Below, piece after piece: positions 41,046 to 51,979 of a DNA stretch of 64,000 bases (positions are counted from its first letter, which is position 1; every line of letters starts with the position of its first letter). The notes beneath the pieces were generated by a model, which saw only the letters and a program-made list of their open reading frames with translations, did not search any database and had not been told where the DNA came from. The translations under genes were made by a program, and so were the position numbers. Source of the stretch: Actinacidiphila cocklensis. GTDB taxonomy: Bacteria > Actinomycetota > Actinomycetes > Streptomycetales > Streptomycetaceae. Location: NCBI RefSeq assembly GCF_907177275.1, contig NZ_CAJSLV010000035.1:143990-207989 (forward strand), given 5' to 3'.

Positions 41046-41054
41046 CTCGCGCTC

Positions 41055-41600
41055 CTACTCCATGGGTACGATCTTCCAGGGGATGCCCCTGCTGAACCCG
41101 TCCCTCCCGCCGAGTTTCTTTTTCAGATGCTCCTCGTAATTGCGCCCGCGTTCCTGGGCCAGTCTGCCCTTCGATGGCTCCTCCTCCGGCGGTTCCTCTT
41201 CGGGTGGGGTGCGTCCGCCGCCGCCCCCGTCACCTCCCCTTCCTTCCGATCCGCACCCGCGGGCCTCGCCTCGGCCATCTCGCGGTCCAGCGCCTGGGTG
41301 ACCTCCACGGTTTCGGCGTCGACTGCCTCGGCTTCGGGGACGCTCTCGGCGGCGGAGGCCAGCACGGTCTCCAGCCCGGCCACGCCTCTGCCGGCTTTGG
41401 CTTCCACCCCGTCCCCGGTCACCCGCTCTGTACGCGCTGGCCGATCAGCAGCGCGACGGACGCGAGCGCGCCACCCGCACCATTGTTCGCCGGGGCATCC
41501 CCGACCGGCTGACCCGCCGCCGCGGCCGCCGTACCTGCGGCCGCCCGTCCCCGCGGCCGCCGCGCCCGCGCCCCGTCCCTGACGGCGCACCAGCGGTGGT
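41055..41600 (-). pseudogene. Decayed C-terminal part of a polymorphic toxin-like gene
   Basis: Coding-like pieces lie in three frames of the minus strand. Piece one (about 41600-41425) reads QPVGDAPANNGAGGALASVA and then LLIGQRVQS. Piece two (about 41420-41230) reads VEAKAGRGVAGLETVLASAA and then ESVPEAEAVDAETVEVTQAL. Piece three (about 41230-41055) has a Gly-rich stretch, PPEEEPPEEEPSKGRL, AQERGRNYEEHLKKKLGG and PWKIVPME, ending at TAG 41055. The order of a short hydrophobic stretch, Ala/Glu helical linker, Gly/Pro/Glu hinge and small C-terminal domain resembles actinobacterial polymorphic toxins. No start is left. The putative immunity gene follows 9 bp later. Confidence 0.5.
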
Positions 41601-41684
41601 GGGGGCGGCAGGTCCGGGCGAGAGTGGCAGGGGGCGTGCCTGCCCGCGGCCCCCGGACCTGTCCACCGTCCCCCAGGAGACCGG

Positions 41685-43586
41685 ATGTCCTCGCGCACCG
41701 AGCCCAAGCCCGCGCAGCCGTCGATCGCCGCCGCGAACCGGTCGGTCAGGGACCGCCTGCCGTTCGACGACCGGCAGGACGCGGAGGACGCCAGGCGCGG
41801 CTTCATGGGCACGGCGCGCGACAACCTGATCGCCGACGGCACCGGGCGCACGGTGTGGGACCTGGACGGGTACGGATTCCTCGACGGGGACTGCCCGGAC
41901 ACGGTGAATCCGAGCCTGTGGCGGCAGAGCCGGCTCTGCTCCGACCACGGCCTGTTCGAGGTGGCCGACGGCATCTACCAGGTCCGCGGCTTCGACCTGT
42001 CCAACATGACGCTCGTCGAGGGCGAGCGCGGCGTCCTGGTCATCGACCCGCTGCTGACCGCCCCGACCGCGGCGGCGGGCCTGGCCCTCTACCGGGAGCA
42101 CCGGGGCGAGCGCCCGGTGACCGGCGTGCTGTACACCCACAGCCACGTCGACCACTTCGGCGGTGTGCGCGGCGTCGTCACCGACCAGGACATCGCAGGA
42201 GGCGTGCCCGTCCTCGCCCCGCACGGCTTCCTCGACCACGCGGTCAGCGAGAACGTCTACGCCGGCACCGCGATGGGCCGCCGCGCCGCGTACATGTACG
42301 GCGCCGCCCTTCCCAAGGGGGGGCGCGGCCAGGTCGGCGCAGGGCTGGGCCAGACCACGTCCACCGGCGCGGTCGGCCTGATCCCGCCGACCCGCGACAT
42401 CAGCGCCACCGGGCAGAGCGAGACCGTCGACGGCATCCGCATGGTCTTCCAGCTCACGCCCGGCACCGAGGCCCCGGCCGAGCTGAACATCCACTTCCCC
42501 GACCGCGCGGCGCTGTGCATGGCCGAGAACGCCACCCACAACCTGCACAACCTGCTGACCCTGCGGGGAGCAGAAGTCCGCGACCCCCACGTCTGGGCGC
42601 GCTACCTGGCCGAGGCGATCGACCTGTTCGCGGGCGACTGCGACGTGGCCTTCGCGTCCCACCACTGGCCTGTGTGGGGCCGCGAGCGCCTGATCCGCTT
42701 CCTGGGCGAGCAGCGCGACCTGTACGCCTACCTGCACGACCAGACCCTGCGGATGCTCAACCAGGGCATGACCGCGCTGGAGATCGCCGAGCAGATGCAG
42801 CTGCCGCCCGCGCTGGAACGGGCCTGGCACGCCCGCGGCTACTACGGCTCGGTCAGCCACAACACCAAGGCGGTCTACCAGCGCTACCTGGGGTGGTTCG
42901 ACGGCAACCCGGCCCACCTGTGGGAGCACCCGCCCGTCGAGGCGGCCCGCCGGTACGTGGACTTCATGGGCGGCGCCGACGAGGTCGTACGCCGGGCGCG
43001 GGAGTCCTTCGCGGACGGCGACTTCCGCTGGGTGGCGCAGGTCGTCCACCACGTGCTGTTCGCCGAGCCCGGCCACGCCGGCGCCCGCGAGCTCCAGGCC
43101 GACGCGCTGGAGCAGCTCGGGTACGGCAGCGAGAACGGGACGTGGCGCAACTTCTACCTGATGGGCGCGCTCGAACTGCGCGACGGCCCGGTCGGCACCC
43201 CCACCGCGCCCGTCTCCTCCGACATGCTGGGCGCGCTCACCCTCGACCAGCTCTTCGACTCCCTGGCCATCCGGGTCGACGGCCCCCGCGCCTGGGACGC
43301 CGACATCGCGGTCAGGTGGAACATCACGGGGCTGGACCCGGTCACCCTGCGGCTGCACAACGGCGTCCTGACCCGCGGCACGGGCGGCGGCCCGGCCGCC
43401 GTCGCACCCCAGGCCGAGGTCACCCTCGCCGAGGCCGACCTGCGCGCGCTGCTCGTCGGCGCGGTGTCCCCTGCGGACCTGGCCGCGCGGGAGGGCGTGC
43501 AGGTCACCGGGGACTCCGCCCGGATCACCGAACTCCTCGGCCACCTCGCCGCCCCGGACCCCGGCTTCGCCATCGTCACGCCCTGA
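41685..43586 (+). CDS. Alkyl sulfatase, SdsA1-type metallo-beta-lactamase fold
   Basis: Zinc hydrolase of 633 residues that splits primary alkyl sulfates such as SDS into alcohol and sulfate. The MBL zinc motif is YTHSHVDHFGG, with further ligands in MAENATHNLHNLLTLRG and the FASHHWPVWG His. A helical dimerisation domain (about 400-500) and an SCP2-like C-terminal domain complete the family plan. No signal peptide is visible, although some homologues are secreted. ATG 41685 follows a GGAG (CCAGGAGACCGG). It is alone, between debris and the GntR/ABC genes. Confidence 0.92.
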   Translation: MSSRTEPKPAQPSIAAANRSVRDRLPFDDRQDAEDARRGFMGTARDNLIADGTGRTVWDLDGYGFLDGDCPDTVNPSLWRQSRLCSDHGLFEVADGIYQVRGFDLSNMTLVEGERGVLVIDPLLTAPTAAAGLALYREHRGERPVTGVLYTHSHVDHFGGVRGVVTDQDIAGGVPVLAPHGFLDHAVSENVYAGTAMGRRAAYMYGAALPKGGRGQVGAGLGQTTSTGAVGLIPPTRDISATGQSETVDGIRMVFQLTPGTEAPAELNIHFPDRAALCMAENATHNLHNLLTLRGAEVRDPHVWARYLAEAIDLFAGDCDVAFASHHWPVWGRERLIRFLGEQRDLYAYLHDQTLRMLNQGMTALEIAEQMQLPPALERAWHARGYYGSVSHNTKAVYQRYLGWFDGNPAHLWEHPPVEAARRYVDFMGGADEVVRRARESFADGDFRWVAQVVHHVLFAEPGHAGARELQADALEQLGYGSENGTWRNFYLMGALELRDGPVGTPTAPVSSDMLGALTLDQLFDSLAIRVDGPRAWDADIAVRWNITGLDPVTLRLHNGVLTRGTGGGPAAVAPQAEVTLAEADLRALLVGAVSPADLAAREGVQVTGDSARITELLGHLAAPDPGFAIVTP

Positions 43587-43617
43587 CGCCGCCGGTGGCG
43601 GCGCCCCCGCCGCACGC

Positions 43618-43660
43618 TTGTGTCACTACCGTTCCGACTGTATATAGTGTTCATGTACAG
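43618..43660 (+). promoter_or_regulatory. Promoter and GntR-type operator of the ABC module
   Basis: TTGTGT (43618-43623) and TATAGT (43643-43648) are 19 bp apart. An imperfect palindrome, CTGTATATAG and TTCATGTACAG (43638-43660), covers the -10. This is where an autoregulatory GntR (YtrA-type) repressor would bind. Confidence 0.55.
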
Positions 43661-43683
43661 AATTCGAGGAACGGAGGCCCGTC

Positions 43684-44097
43684 GTGCGGGTGGTGCTGTC
43701 CAACAGCAGCGGCGTGCCGCTCTACCAGCAGATCAAGGAGCAGATCGGCGCCGCCATCCTGTCCGGTGACCTCGCCGAGGACACCGCCCTGCCCTCCGTC
43801 CGCGCCCTCGCGCGCGACCTGCGGATCAGCATCATCACCACCAACCGCGCCTACACCGAGCTGGCCGCCGAGGGCTTCATCGCCACGGTCCCCGGCAAGG
43901 GCGCCTACGTCCTGCCGCTGGACTCGGCTCTCGTGCGCGAGCAGCTGCTGCGCCAGGTGGAGGACGGACTGCAGACCGCTCTGGACGCTGCCCGGCGGGC
44001 CGGCCTCGGCCGCGCGGACCTCGTCGAGATCCTGGACGGCCTCATGCAGGCCGAGCGGCAGGAGAACCCGTCCGAGACCGGGAGGAACCACCGGTGA
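43684..44097 (+). CDS. GntR family regulator, YtrA type
   Basis: A 137-residue repressor with the winged helix in the first 70 residues (VPLYQQIKEQIGAAILSGDL, LPSVRALARDLRISIITTNR, YTELAAEGFIATVPGKGAYV) and a short helical tail instead of a ligand domain. This marks the YtrA subfamily, usually found with ABC transporter genes that it controls. GTG 43684 has CGGAGG upstream. Its TGA overlaps the start of the ABC ATPase gene (GTGA at 44094-44097). Confidence 0.9.
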   Translation: MRVVLSNSSGVPLYQQIKEQIGAAILSGDLAEDTALPSVRALARDLRISIITTNRAYTELAAEGFIATVPGKGAYVLPLDSALVREQLLRQVEDGLQTALDAARRAGLGRADLVEILDGLMQAERQENPSETGRNHR

Positions 44098-45086
44098 CCG
44101 GGGATCTCGCGTTCGCCCTGCGGGGCGTCGGCTCCGCCGTCGGCGGCGGCTTCGCGTTGCGCGATGTGAGCTTCGAGCTGCCGGCCGGCTACGTCATGGG
44201 GCTGATCGGCGCGAACGGGGCGGGCAAGACGACGACGATCCGCTGCCTGCTGGGCATGCGCGGCATCGAGACCGGCGAGATCGAGCTGCTCGGCCACCGG
44301 ATGCCAGGACCGGTCGCGCTGCGCCAGGACGTCGGGGTGGTGTTCGACCGCACCTACCTGGTGGGCGACTGGCGGCTGGCAGAGGTCGAGCGGACGCTGC
44401 GCCCCTTCTACGACCGCTGGGACGGCACGCGCTACCGGGAACTGCTCGACGAGTTCGGCCTGGACCTGCGGGCCAGGGTCAAGGACCTGTCCCGCGGCAT
44501 GGCGATGAAGCTGATGATCGCCGTGGCGCTCTCGCACCGGGCGCGGCTGCTGGTCCTCGACGAGCCGACCAGCGGCCTCGATCCCGTCGCCCGCTCCGAA
44601 CTGGTCGGCATCATCGGGGACTTCCTGCTCGACGAGGGGCACAGCGTGCTGTTCTCCACGCACATCACCTCCGACCTGGACCGGATCGGCGACTACGTGA
44701 CGCTGATCCACGACGGCCGCGTCGTCAGGACGGGACCCAAGGACGAGATCCTGGCGGCCTACCGGGTGGTGCGCGGCGGGCCGGACGATCTGAGCGGCCT
44801 CGTCGGCGTCGAACTGATCGGCGTCAGGCGGACGTCGAGCGGGGCCGAAGCCCTCGTGCGCACCGAGGAGGCCGGCCTTCTCGGCAGCGGCGTCCTGGTC
44901 GAGGCGCCCACCCTGGAGGAGATCGCCGTCCCCGCAGCCGTCGACGCAGCCGACACAGCAGCCGGCACCGCAGCGGAACCGCCGGCGAGGGGTGAGCGCG
45001 TGAACGCCGTCGTCCGCATGACCCAGCTGCACCTGCGTACGGTCGCGCCCTACCGGACGCTGGGCCTCTGGTGTTCGGGCTGCTGA
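44094..45086 (+). CDS. ABC transporter ATP-binding protein (tail runs into permease start)
   Basis: The ATPase has Walker A IGANGAGKTTTIRCLLG, Q-loop region DVGVVFDRTYLVGDW, signature LSRGMAMKLMIAVALS, Walker B LLVLDEPTSGLDP and the switch FSTHITSDLDRI. About 240 residues of ATPase are followed by an accessory tail. The frame has no stop where the partner gene should begin and reads on through VNAVVRMTQLHLRTVAPYRT, which is the expected permease start, until TGA 45086. A stop at 45001-45003 in the neighbouring frame would give the usual GTGA overlap. So either a natural fusion or an indel in the tail is likely. Confidence 0.85.
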   Translation: MTGDLAFALRGVGSAVGGGFALRDVSFELPAGYVMGLIGANGAGKTTTIRCLLGMRGIETGEIELLGHRMPGPVALRQDVGVVFDRTYLVGDWRLAEVERTLRPFYDRWDGTRYRELLDEFGLDLRARVKDLSRGMAMKLMIAVALSHRARLLVLDEPTSGLDPVARSELVGIIGDFLLDEGHSVLFSTHITSDLDRIGDYVTLIHDGRVVRTGPKDEILAAYRVVRGGPDDLSGLVGVELIGVRRTSSGAEALVRTEEAGLLGSGVLVEAPTLEEIAVPAAVDAADTAAGTAAEPPARGERVNAVVRMTQLHLRTVAPYRTLGLWCSGC

Positions 45087-45613
45087 CGCTGATCCTCGCC
45101 CGCAACCCCGACCACGTCGTACCGGCGCTCGCGGTGCTGCTGGCCCCGCTGATCGCCGTGCACCCCTTCGTGGTCGCCGACAAGGCGGACCTGAGGACGC
45201 TGTACGCGGTCCTGCCCGTGCCGCACCGCACGGTCGTGCTCGGCAGCTACGCCTGGGCGGTGGCCGGCTTCCTCGGCACCGTCGGCGCGGGCGCGGGCCT
45301 GGCCGCCCTCCTCGCGCGGGCCGAGGGCGTGCCGCTGCACGGCAGCGACCTGGTCACGCTGCTGGGGTTGTCCTGGGTGCTCTTCGCCGTCAACATCGGC
45401 GTCCAGTTCCCCCTGCTGATCCGGTTCGGATACGCGCGGATCAGCGTCCTGGGGACGGTCCTGCCGCTCGCGCTGGTGATGGTGGCCGTCGTCCGGCTCC
45501 ACCTGTCCTTCCCAACCCTCCAGCACTGGCTGCCGCTCCTGTGCGCGGCCGGCCCTGTCGTGCTGGCGGCGTCCGCGATCCTGGCGGCGCGGCTGCCCGG
45601 TCCCCGGGCCTGA
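45000..45613 (+). pseudogene. ABC transporter permease, frameshifted near its start
   Basis: Translation from GTG 45000 gives VNAVVRMTQLHLRTVAPYRT then LGLW, after which the frame ends at 45086. From about 45073 another frame continues as FGLLTLILARNPDHVVPALA and five to six hydrophobic segments up to TGA 45613. One missing base near 45070 (CTCTGG-TGTTC instead of, for example, CTCTGGCTGTTC) restores a permease of about 204 residues. It belongs to the ABC-2-like permeases that accompany YtrA/ATPase pairs. Sequencing error or true inactivation cannot be told apart. Confidence 0.65.
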
Positions 45614-45618
45614 ATCCC

Positions 45619-45801
45619 TCAGCCGGCGGATTCGGGGGACGAGCGGGGCGGGCGCACCACGACCTTGCCCGAGGCGAGGTCTATGGGGCCGCGGGCGGGA
45701 TCGCCGTTGCCCTCCTCGTCGCGGAACAGCTCAAGGCGGTTGCGCTCGTCGTCGGTGTGCTTGCGCCCGGGCGCGAACAACTCTTCAAGGATGTTGAACA
45801 C
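45619..45801 (-). CDS. Small conserved protein, DUF6191-like
   Basis: A 60-residue protein, MFNILEELFAPGRKHTDDER at the start and GDPARGPIDLASGKVVVRPP near the end. It matches, from memory, the short DUF6191 proteins common in Streptomyces. It is charged and soluble, with a helical first part and a short strand near the C-terminus. Function is unknown. It ends five bases from the convergent permease gene. Confidence 0.8.
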   Translation of the reverse strand: MFNILEELFAPGRKHTDDERNRLELFRDEEGNGDPARGPIDLASGKVVVRPPRSSPESAG

Positions 45802-45915
45802 CGCGGACCTCCCCGGAAACCGGCGCTGTCCCGACCAGGTTACGCCCGCGCGCCGCCGGACGGCCCGGCCACCGTGGTGGCCCGACCGCCCGGCGACGGT
45901 GGGGGTAGCGCGGAG

Positions 45916-47754
45916 TTACGAGCTGGTCACAGCGACGTTGTCGAAGTCGGCCGTGGCGTCGAAGGTGCTCAGGCCGATCCTCCCGCTGCCGAAGGTGGAG
46001 TCACTGGCGCTGACGACGGACTGGCCGTTGACGTAGCCGGTCAGGCTGCTGCCCTGGGCCGACAGCCGCAGCGTGTACGGGACGCCGGTGCCGACGGTGA
46101 AGGAGACGCTGCCGAGCACCTTGCTCGTGCCGCCCGACACCCGGCGGATCTCGGCCTTGTTCGCGTCGCGCAGGACGAGGGCGTAGTAGTTCGACGCGTC
46201 CTGGACGCGGGCCAGGACGGCGACGTACTCACCGGAGCCCTGGAAGAGCGTCGGGGTCACCGCGGCCTGGACGCTCTGCGCCGACCAGGACGAGCCGGCC
46301 AGCGCGACCCCGGTGCTCGCCACGGTCGACTGGGTCAGCACGTGCGAGCCGCTGGAGCGGACCGCCCAGGAACCGCCGGTCGTGGTCCAGCCGTTGGCGT
46401 TGCCGTCCTCGAAGTCGTCGGTGAACAGCTGGCCGCCGGTGGGCGGCGTGGTCGGCGGCGTCGTGGGCGGCGTCGTCGGCGGGGTGGTCGGCGGGGTGGT
46501 GGGGGGCGTGGTGCCGCCCGTCGAGCCGCCGGTGCTGCCGCCGGTCACGTGGGTGCCGCCGAAGGTGACGTTCAGGACGCCGTCGGAGCCGTAGGACCAG
46601 CCCAGCGCGCCGCTGTAGGACGAGCAGCGGGACCCGTTCGTCCCCGCCCAGAACTGGTTCGAGCTGTCCGCGTCGCCGACGGTCTTGTCGTTCGACCCGC
46701 TGCCGCTGCGGCAGGAGGTGTTGCTCCGGAAGACCGACGTGCCCTCGTCGAAGGAGAAGTTGCGCTCCTTGTTGTCGATGCTGACGTTGCCGGAGATCGT
46801 CATCGAGCCCGGGTTGCTGTTGTACGTGAACCCGTGGTGGCCGTTGTTGTAGGCGATGTTGTTCCGGACGACGTGGTCGACCTTGATGTCCTCGCCGCCG
46901 AGCTTGAAGCCGTTGCGGTCGCCTGCGGCGTTCACGGTGCCGTCGGAGAGCGTCCCGTTGTCGTACGACAGGGAGTTCTCGATGGTCACGACGCCGATGG
47001 GTCCGGTGTCGGTCTTGGTGTAGAGGTCCCAGCCGTCGTCGATGTTGTTGTGGGAGACGTCGTAGCGGAAGACGTTGCCCGGTCCCGCGGTGAGCTTGGC
47101 CGCGAATCCGTCGGCGTTCTCACCGCCGGAGTCGGAGTTGTCGTGCGACTCCGAGCTGAGGACGAGGTTGTTCGACGGCCAGTCGCTCTGCGGGGTGGTG
47201 GAGGCCGTGCGGGAGATCTGCAGCCCGCTGTCGTGGTTGAAGGCGGTCACCGTGCGCTCGATGACGTTGTTGCTGCCGCCGACGAAGATGCCGTTGTCGC
47301 CGGCGCGCTGCACGGTCAGCCCGTAGAGGTGCCAGTAGTCGCCGTTGAGCGCGAGCCCGCGGTTGCTGTCGGCCTCGGGCATCGCGGAGAAGTTCAGCAC
47401 CGGGGACTCGCCCGGGTAGGCGGACAGTTCCTTGAGCGCGCCGGAACTGCCGTTGTTGCCCTGCGCGATGCTGACCGTCGAGGAGTAGTTGTACGTGCCG
47501 CCGCGCATGTAGATCGTGCCGCCCGCGGTGATCCGGGTGATGGCGGAGGTGAGCGTCGTCGGCGCGGCCTCCGTACCGGCCGCGCTGTCGCTGCCGCTCG
47601 GCGAGACGTACAGCGCGTTGCTGTTGACCTGCGGCTGCGCGGCGGCCGAGATGGAGGGGTGGAGCGCGAGCAGCCCCGCGCCGGCGAGGACCGCCGCGCC
47701 GGCGGCGGCAGCGGCTTTCTGCCGGCGGGCAGGGGACATGGGGGTGTGTTTCAC
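45916..47754 (-). CDS. Secreted pectate lyase-like parallel beta-helix protein
   Basis: 612 residues. A signal peptide (MKHTPMSPARRQKAAAAAGA onward, cut after SAAAQ) precedes a right-handed beta-helix (about 45-410) of the polysaccharide lyase 9 type, with YVSPSGSDSAAGTEAAPTTL, GDYWHLYGLTVQRAGDNGIF, NADGFAAKLTAGPGN and NGFKLGGEDIKVDH. Then come a (TTPP)n linker (about 420-445) and a C-terminal jelly-roll of the LamG/CBM kind (FTDDFEDGNANGWTTTGGSW to FDATADFDNVAV). It should cleave pectate by beta-elimination outside the cell. GTG 47754 has GAGAGG upstream. A promoter with a LacI-type palindrome lies at 47929-47957. Confidence 0.9.
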   Translation of the reverse strand: MKHTPMSPARRQKAAAAAGAAVLAGAGLLALHPSISAAAQPQVNSNALYVSPSGSDSAAGTEAAPTTLTSAITRITAGGTIYMRGGTYNYSSTVSIAQGNNGSSGALKELSAYPGESPVLNFSAMPEADSNRGLALNGDYWHLYGLTVQRAGDNGIFVGGSNNVIERTVTAFNHDSGLQISRTASTTPQSDWPSNNLVLSSESHDNSDSGGENADGFAAKLTAGPGNVFRYDVSHNNIDDGWDLYTKTDTGPIGVVTIENSLSYDNGTLSDGTVNAAGDRNGFKLGGEDIKVDHVVRNNIAYNNGHHGFTYNSNPGSMTISGNVSIDNKERNFSFDEGTSVFRSNTSCRSGSGSNDKTVGDADSSNQFWAGTNGSRCSSYSGALGWSYGSDGVLNVTFGGTHVTGGSTGGSTGGTTPPTTPPTTPPTTPPTTPPTTPPTGGQLFTDDFEDGNANGWTTTGGSWAVRSSGSHVLTQSTVASTGVALAGSSWSAQSVQAAVTPTLFQGSGEYVAVLARVQDASNYYALVLRDANKAEIRRVSGGTSKVLGSVSFTVGTGVPYTLRLSAQGSSLTGYVNGQSVVSASDSTFGSGRIGLSTFDATADFDNVAVTSS

Positions 47755-47928
47755 GGTGCTGAGACCTCTCGTCCAGAGGTGCGGTGGGGGGCCGCCGAGG
47801 GCGGCGTTCAGCGTGCATGAAAGCGGGTGGAGAAAGCGGTGGCATGAAAGCGGTTACTGACCCACACGCGCCATGAAGCAGGCGCAGCAGGCCCTCTCTC
47901 GTCATGTCAGGGCCGTGATGCGGACCAC

Positions 47929-47957
47929 AAAGTAGCAAGCGCTTGCTGTCGCGTCAA
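47929..47957 (-). promoter_or_regulatory. Pectate lyase promoter with LacI-type operator in the spacer
   Basis: On the minus strand TTGACG (47957-47952) and TACTTT (47934-47929) are exactly 17 bp apart. The perfect palindrome AGCAAGCGCTTGCT (47934-47947) fills the spacer. The core CAAGCGCTTG is of LacI/GalR type. A repressor bound there would block RNA polymerase. Confidence 0.7.
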
Positions 47958-48014
47958 CGCCCTTCTCGCGCCATCCGGGACGGTCGCGCGCACCCCCGGG
48001 AGGCAGTCGAGGCC

Positions 48015-48060
48015 TTGACAGAGACACGGTGACCTGGGCTTATTTATGGGAGCGCTCCCA
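48015..48060 (+). promoter_or_regulatory. GH3 gene promoter with perfect CebR-type box
   Basis: TTGACA (48015-48020) is followed 18-20 bp later by an AT-rich TTATTTA (48040-48046), the likely -10. TGGGAGCGCTCCCA (48047-48060) lies directly after it, over the expected transcription start. This 14-mer is the known consensus of the Streptomyces cello-oligosaccharide repressor CebR. Confidence 0.82.
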
Positions 48061-48102
48061 TTCCCAGGCCCCCCACGGCCTCCCCCCACCCGGAGTACCC
48101 CG

Positions 48103-50358
<2,256 letters not shown>

Positions 50359-50381
50359 CACAGGAGCCCCACAGCACCGCA

Positions 50382-50410
50382 GCGGGCGGCGGCCATGTGC
50401 CGCCGCCCGC
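50382..50410. terminator. Bidirectional terminator between GH3 and MFS genes
   Basis: GCGGGCGGCGGC (50382-50393) pairs perfectly with GCCGCCGCCCGC (50399-50410) over a 5-nt loop, between two converging genes. Confidence 0.75.
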
Positions 50411-50417
50411 ACCGGTG

Positions 50418-51842
50418 TCAGGCCGCTGCGGCCGCACCCGCGATCTGGTCGGCGCTGGGCGCCAGCCGGGGCGAGAGCAGCGTGACCACGAACGTGCCGG
50501 CCGTGAAGGCCGCGGCCACCAGCAGCCCGCGGTGGAAGCCGTCCACCATTGCGTCGGACTGCGAGGCGCCGCCGGCCAGCGCGTGGGTGGTCCGCGAGGT
50601 CGACAGCGTCGTCACGACGGCGAGCCCGACCGCGCCGCCGACCTGCTGGAAGGCGGTGAAGACGCCGGAGGCGGCGCCCGCGTCGGTGTCGGTGACGTCG
50701 ACCACCGCCGCGATCTGGGCCGGCACCGACACCGCGATGATGCCGAGCCCGAACAGGACGATCCCGGGCATGATCTGGCTCGCGTAGGAGCCGGTGGCGT
50801 CGGCACGGGAGAGCAGCAGCAGGCCGGCCACGCTCAGCAGGGTGCCGACGATCTGCACGGGACGGGTGCCGAAGCGGGTGATCAGCGGGGTGGCGAGCAC
50901 CGCTGCGCCGATCGCGGCCCCGCCCATCGGCAGGAACTCCACCCCCGCCCGCAACGCGCTGTCGCCGCGCACCTGCTGGAGGAAGATCGCGGTCAGGAAG
51001 AACATCGACAGGAAGGCCGCGCCGGTCAGCGAGATCGCGGCGCCCGCGCTGCTCAGGGCGCGCGACCTGAGCAGCCGCATCGGCACCAGCGGGGAGGCGA
51101 TACGGGTCTCGACCGCCAGGAAGGCGGCCAGCAGCAGCACCCCGCCGACCAGGCAGCCGAGGACCTCGCCCGAGGACCAGCCCAGCGGCTCCGCGCGCAC
51201 GACGGCGTAGACCACGCCGAGCAGCCCGCCGGTGGCCAGGACCGCGCCGAGCGCGTCGAAGCTGCGGCGGCCCTTGTGCGGCGCGATGTGCGGGACGATC
51301 AGCGGGGTGGCGACCACCAGGGCGATCACGATCGGCACGTTGACGATGAAGACCCAGCGCCAGCTGAGCGCGTCCACGAGGAAGCCGCCGGCGACCACGC
51401 CCAGGGTGCCGCCGAGGCCGGCCAGGCCGCCCCAGACGCCCATGGCGATGTTGCGCTCCCTGCCGTGCGGGAAGGTCACGGTGAGGATGCCGAGCGCGGC
51501 GGGCGAGAGCATCGCGCCGCCGAGCCCCTGCAGGGTGCGGGCGGCGATCAGCAGCCCGGGCGAGCCGGCCAGGCCGCCGGCCAGCGAGGTCACGCCGAAC
51601 AGGACGAGGCCGGTGACGAACACCCGGCGCGACCCGAGCAGGTCGGCCGCCCGGCCGCCGAGCAGCAGGAAGCCGCCGAAGACCAGGGTGTAGGCGCTGA
51701 TCACCCACTGCAGGCCGTCGGCGGAGAAGCCGAGGTCGGACTGGATGTGCGGCAGCGCGACGTTCACGATCGTCACGTCGAGCACCACGATGAATTGGGC
51801 GAGGGCCAGCACGGTCAGGGTGGCCCGGGGACTGCGTCGCAT
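50418..51842 (-). CDS. MFS drug-efflux transporter, DHA2 (EmrB/QacA) type
   Basis: Membrane transporter of about 474 residues with 14 predicted helices. It has FIVVLDVTIVNVALPHIQSD (motif D1), GGRAADLLGSRRVFVTG (motif A), LGGAMLSPAALGILTVTFPH and WRWVFIVNVPI. These define proton-driven multidrug exporters. ATG 51842 has TGAGG five bases upstream. It is divergent from a TetR gene across 137 bp containing a strong palindrome, the classic repressor/efflux-pump layout. Confidence 0.92.
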   Translation of the reverse strand: MRRSPRATLTVLALAQFIVVLDVTIVNVALPHIQSDLGFSADGLQWVISAYTLVFGGFLLLGGRAADLLGSRRVFVTGLVLFGVTSLAGGLAGSPGLLIAARTLQGLGGAMLSPAALGILTVTFPHGRERNIAMGVWGGLAGLGGTLGVVAGGFLVDALSWRWVFIVNVPIVIALVVATPLIVPHIAPHKGRRSFDALGAVLATGGLLGVVYAVVRAEPLGWSSGEVLGCLVGGVLLLAAFLAVETRIASPLVPMRLLRSRALSSAGAAISLTGAAFLSMFFLTAIFLQQVRGDSALRAGVEFLPMGGAAIGAAVLATPLITRFGTRPVQIVGTLLSVAGLLLLSRADATGSYASQIMPGIVLFGLGIIAVSVPAQIAAVVDVTDTDAGAASGVFTAFQQVGGAVGLAVVTTLSTSRTTHALAGGASQSDAMVDGFHRGLLVAAAFTAGTFVVTLLSPRLAPSADQIAGAAAAA

Positions 51843-51907
51843 AGCAACCTCAGGGGGATGTTTACAGCGTATGCTTACGGCGCAACCATACATGCATTGC
51901 TTACTTT

Positions 51908-51930
51908 GTACACATGACCCGGATGTGTAC
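51908..51930. promoter_or_regulatory. TetR-type operator between efflux and regulator genes
   Basis: GTACACAT (51908-51915) is perfectly inverted as ATGTGTAC (51923-51930) with a 7-bp centre. A further TGTACA is at 51933-51938. The site lies between the two divergent starts and should control both. Confidence 0.72.
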
Positions 51931-51979
51931 GCTGTACACCACAGTGGGGGGTGGCCGGCGAGCGAAGGGTTGAGCGGAC

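Noticed and set aside
46430..46520. Possible CRISPR or tandem-repeat array
   Set aside because: The repeats are 12-15 bp in phase with codons and encode the TTPP linker. There are no spacers and no cas genes.
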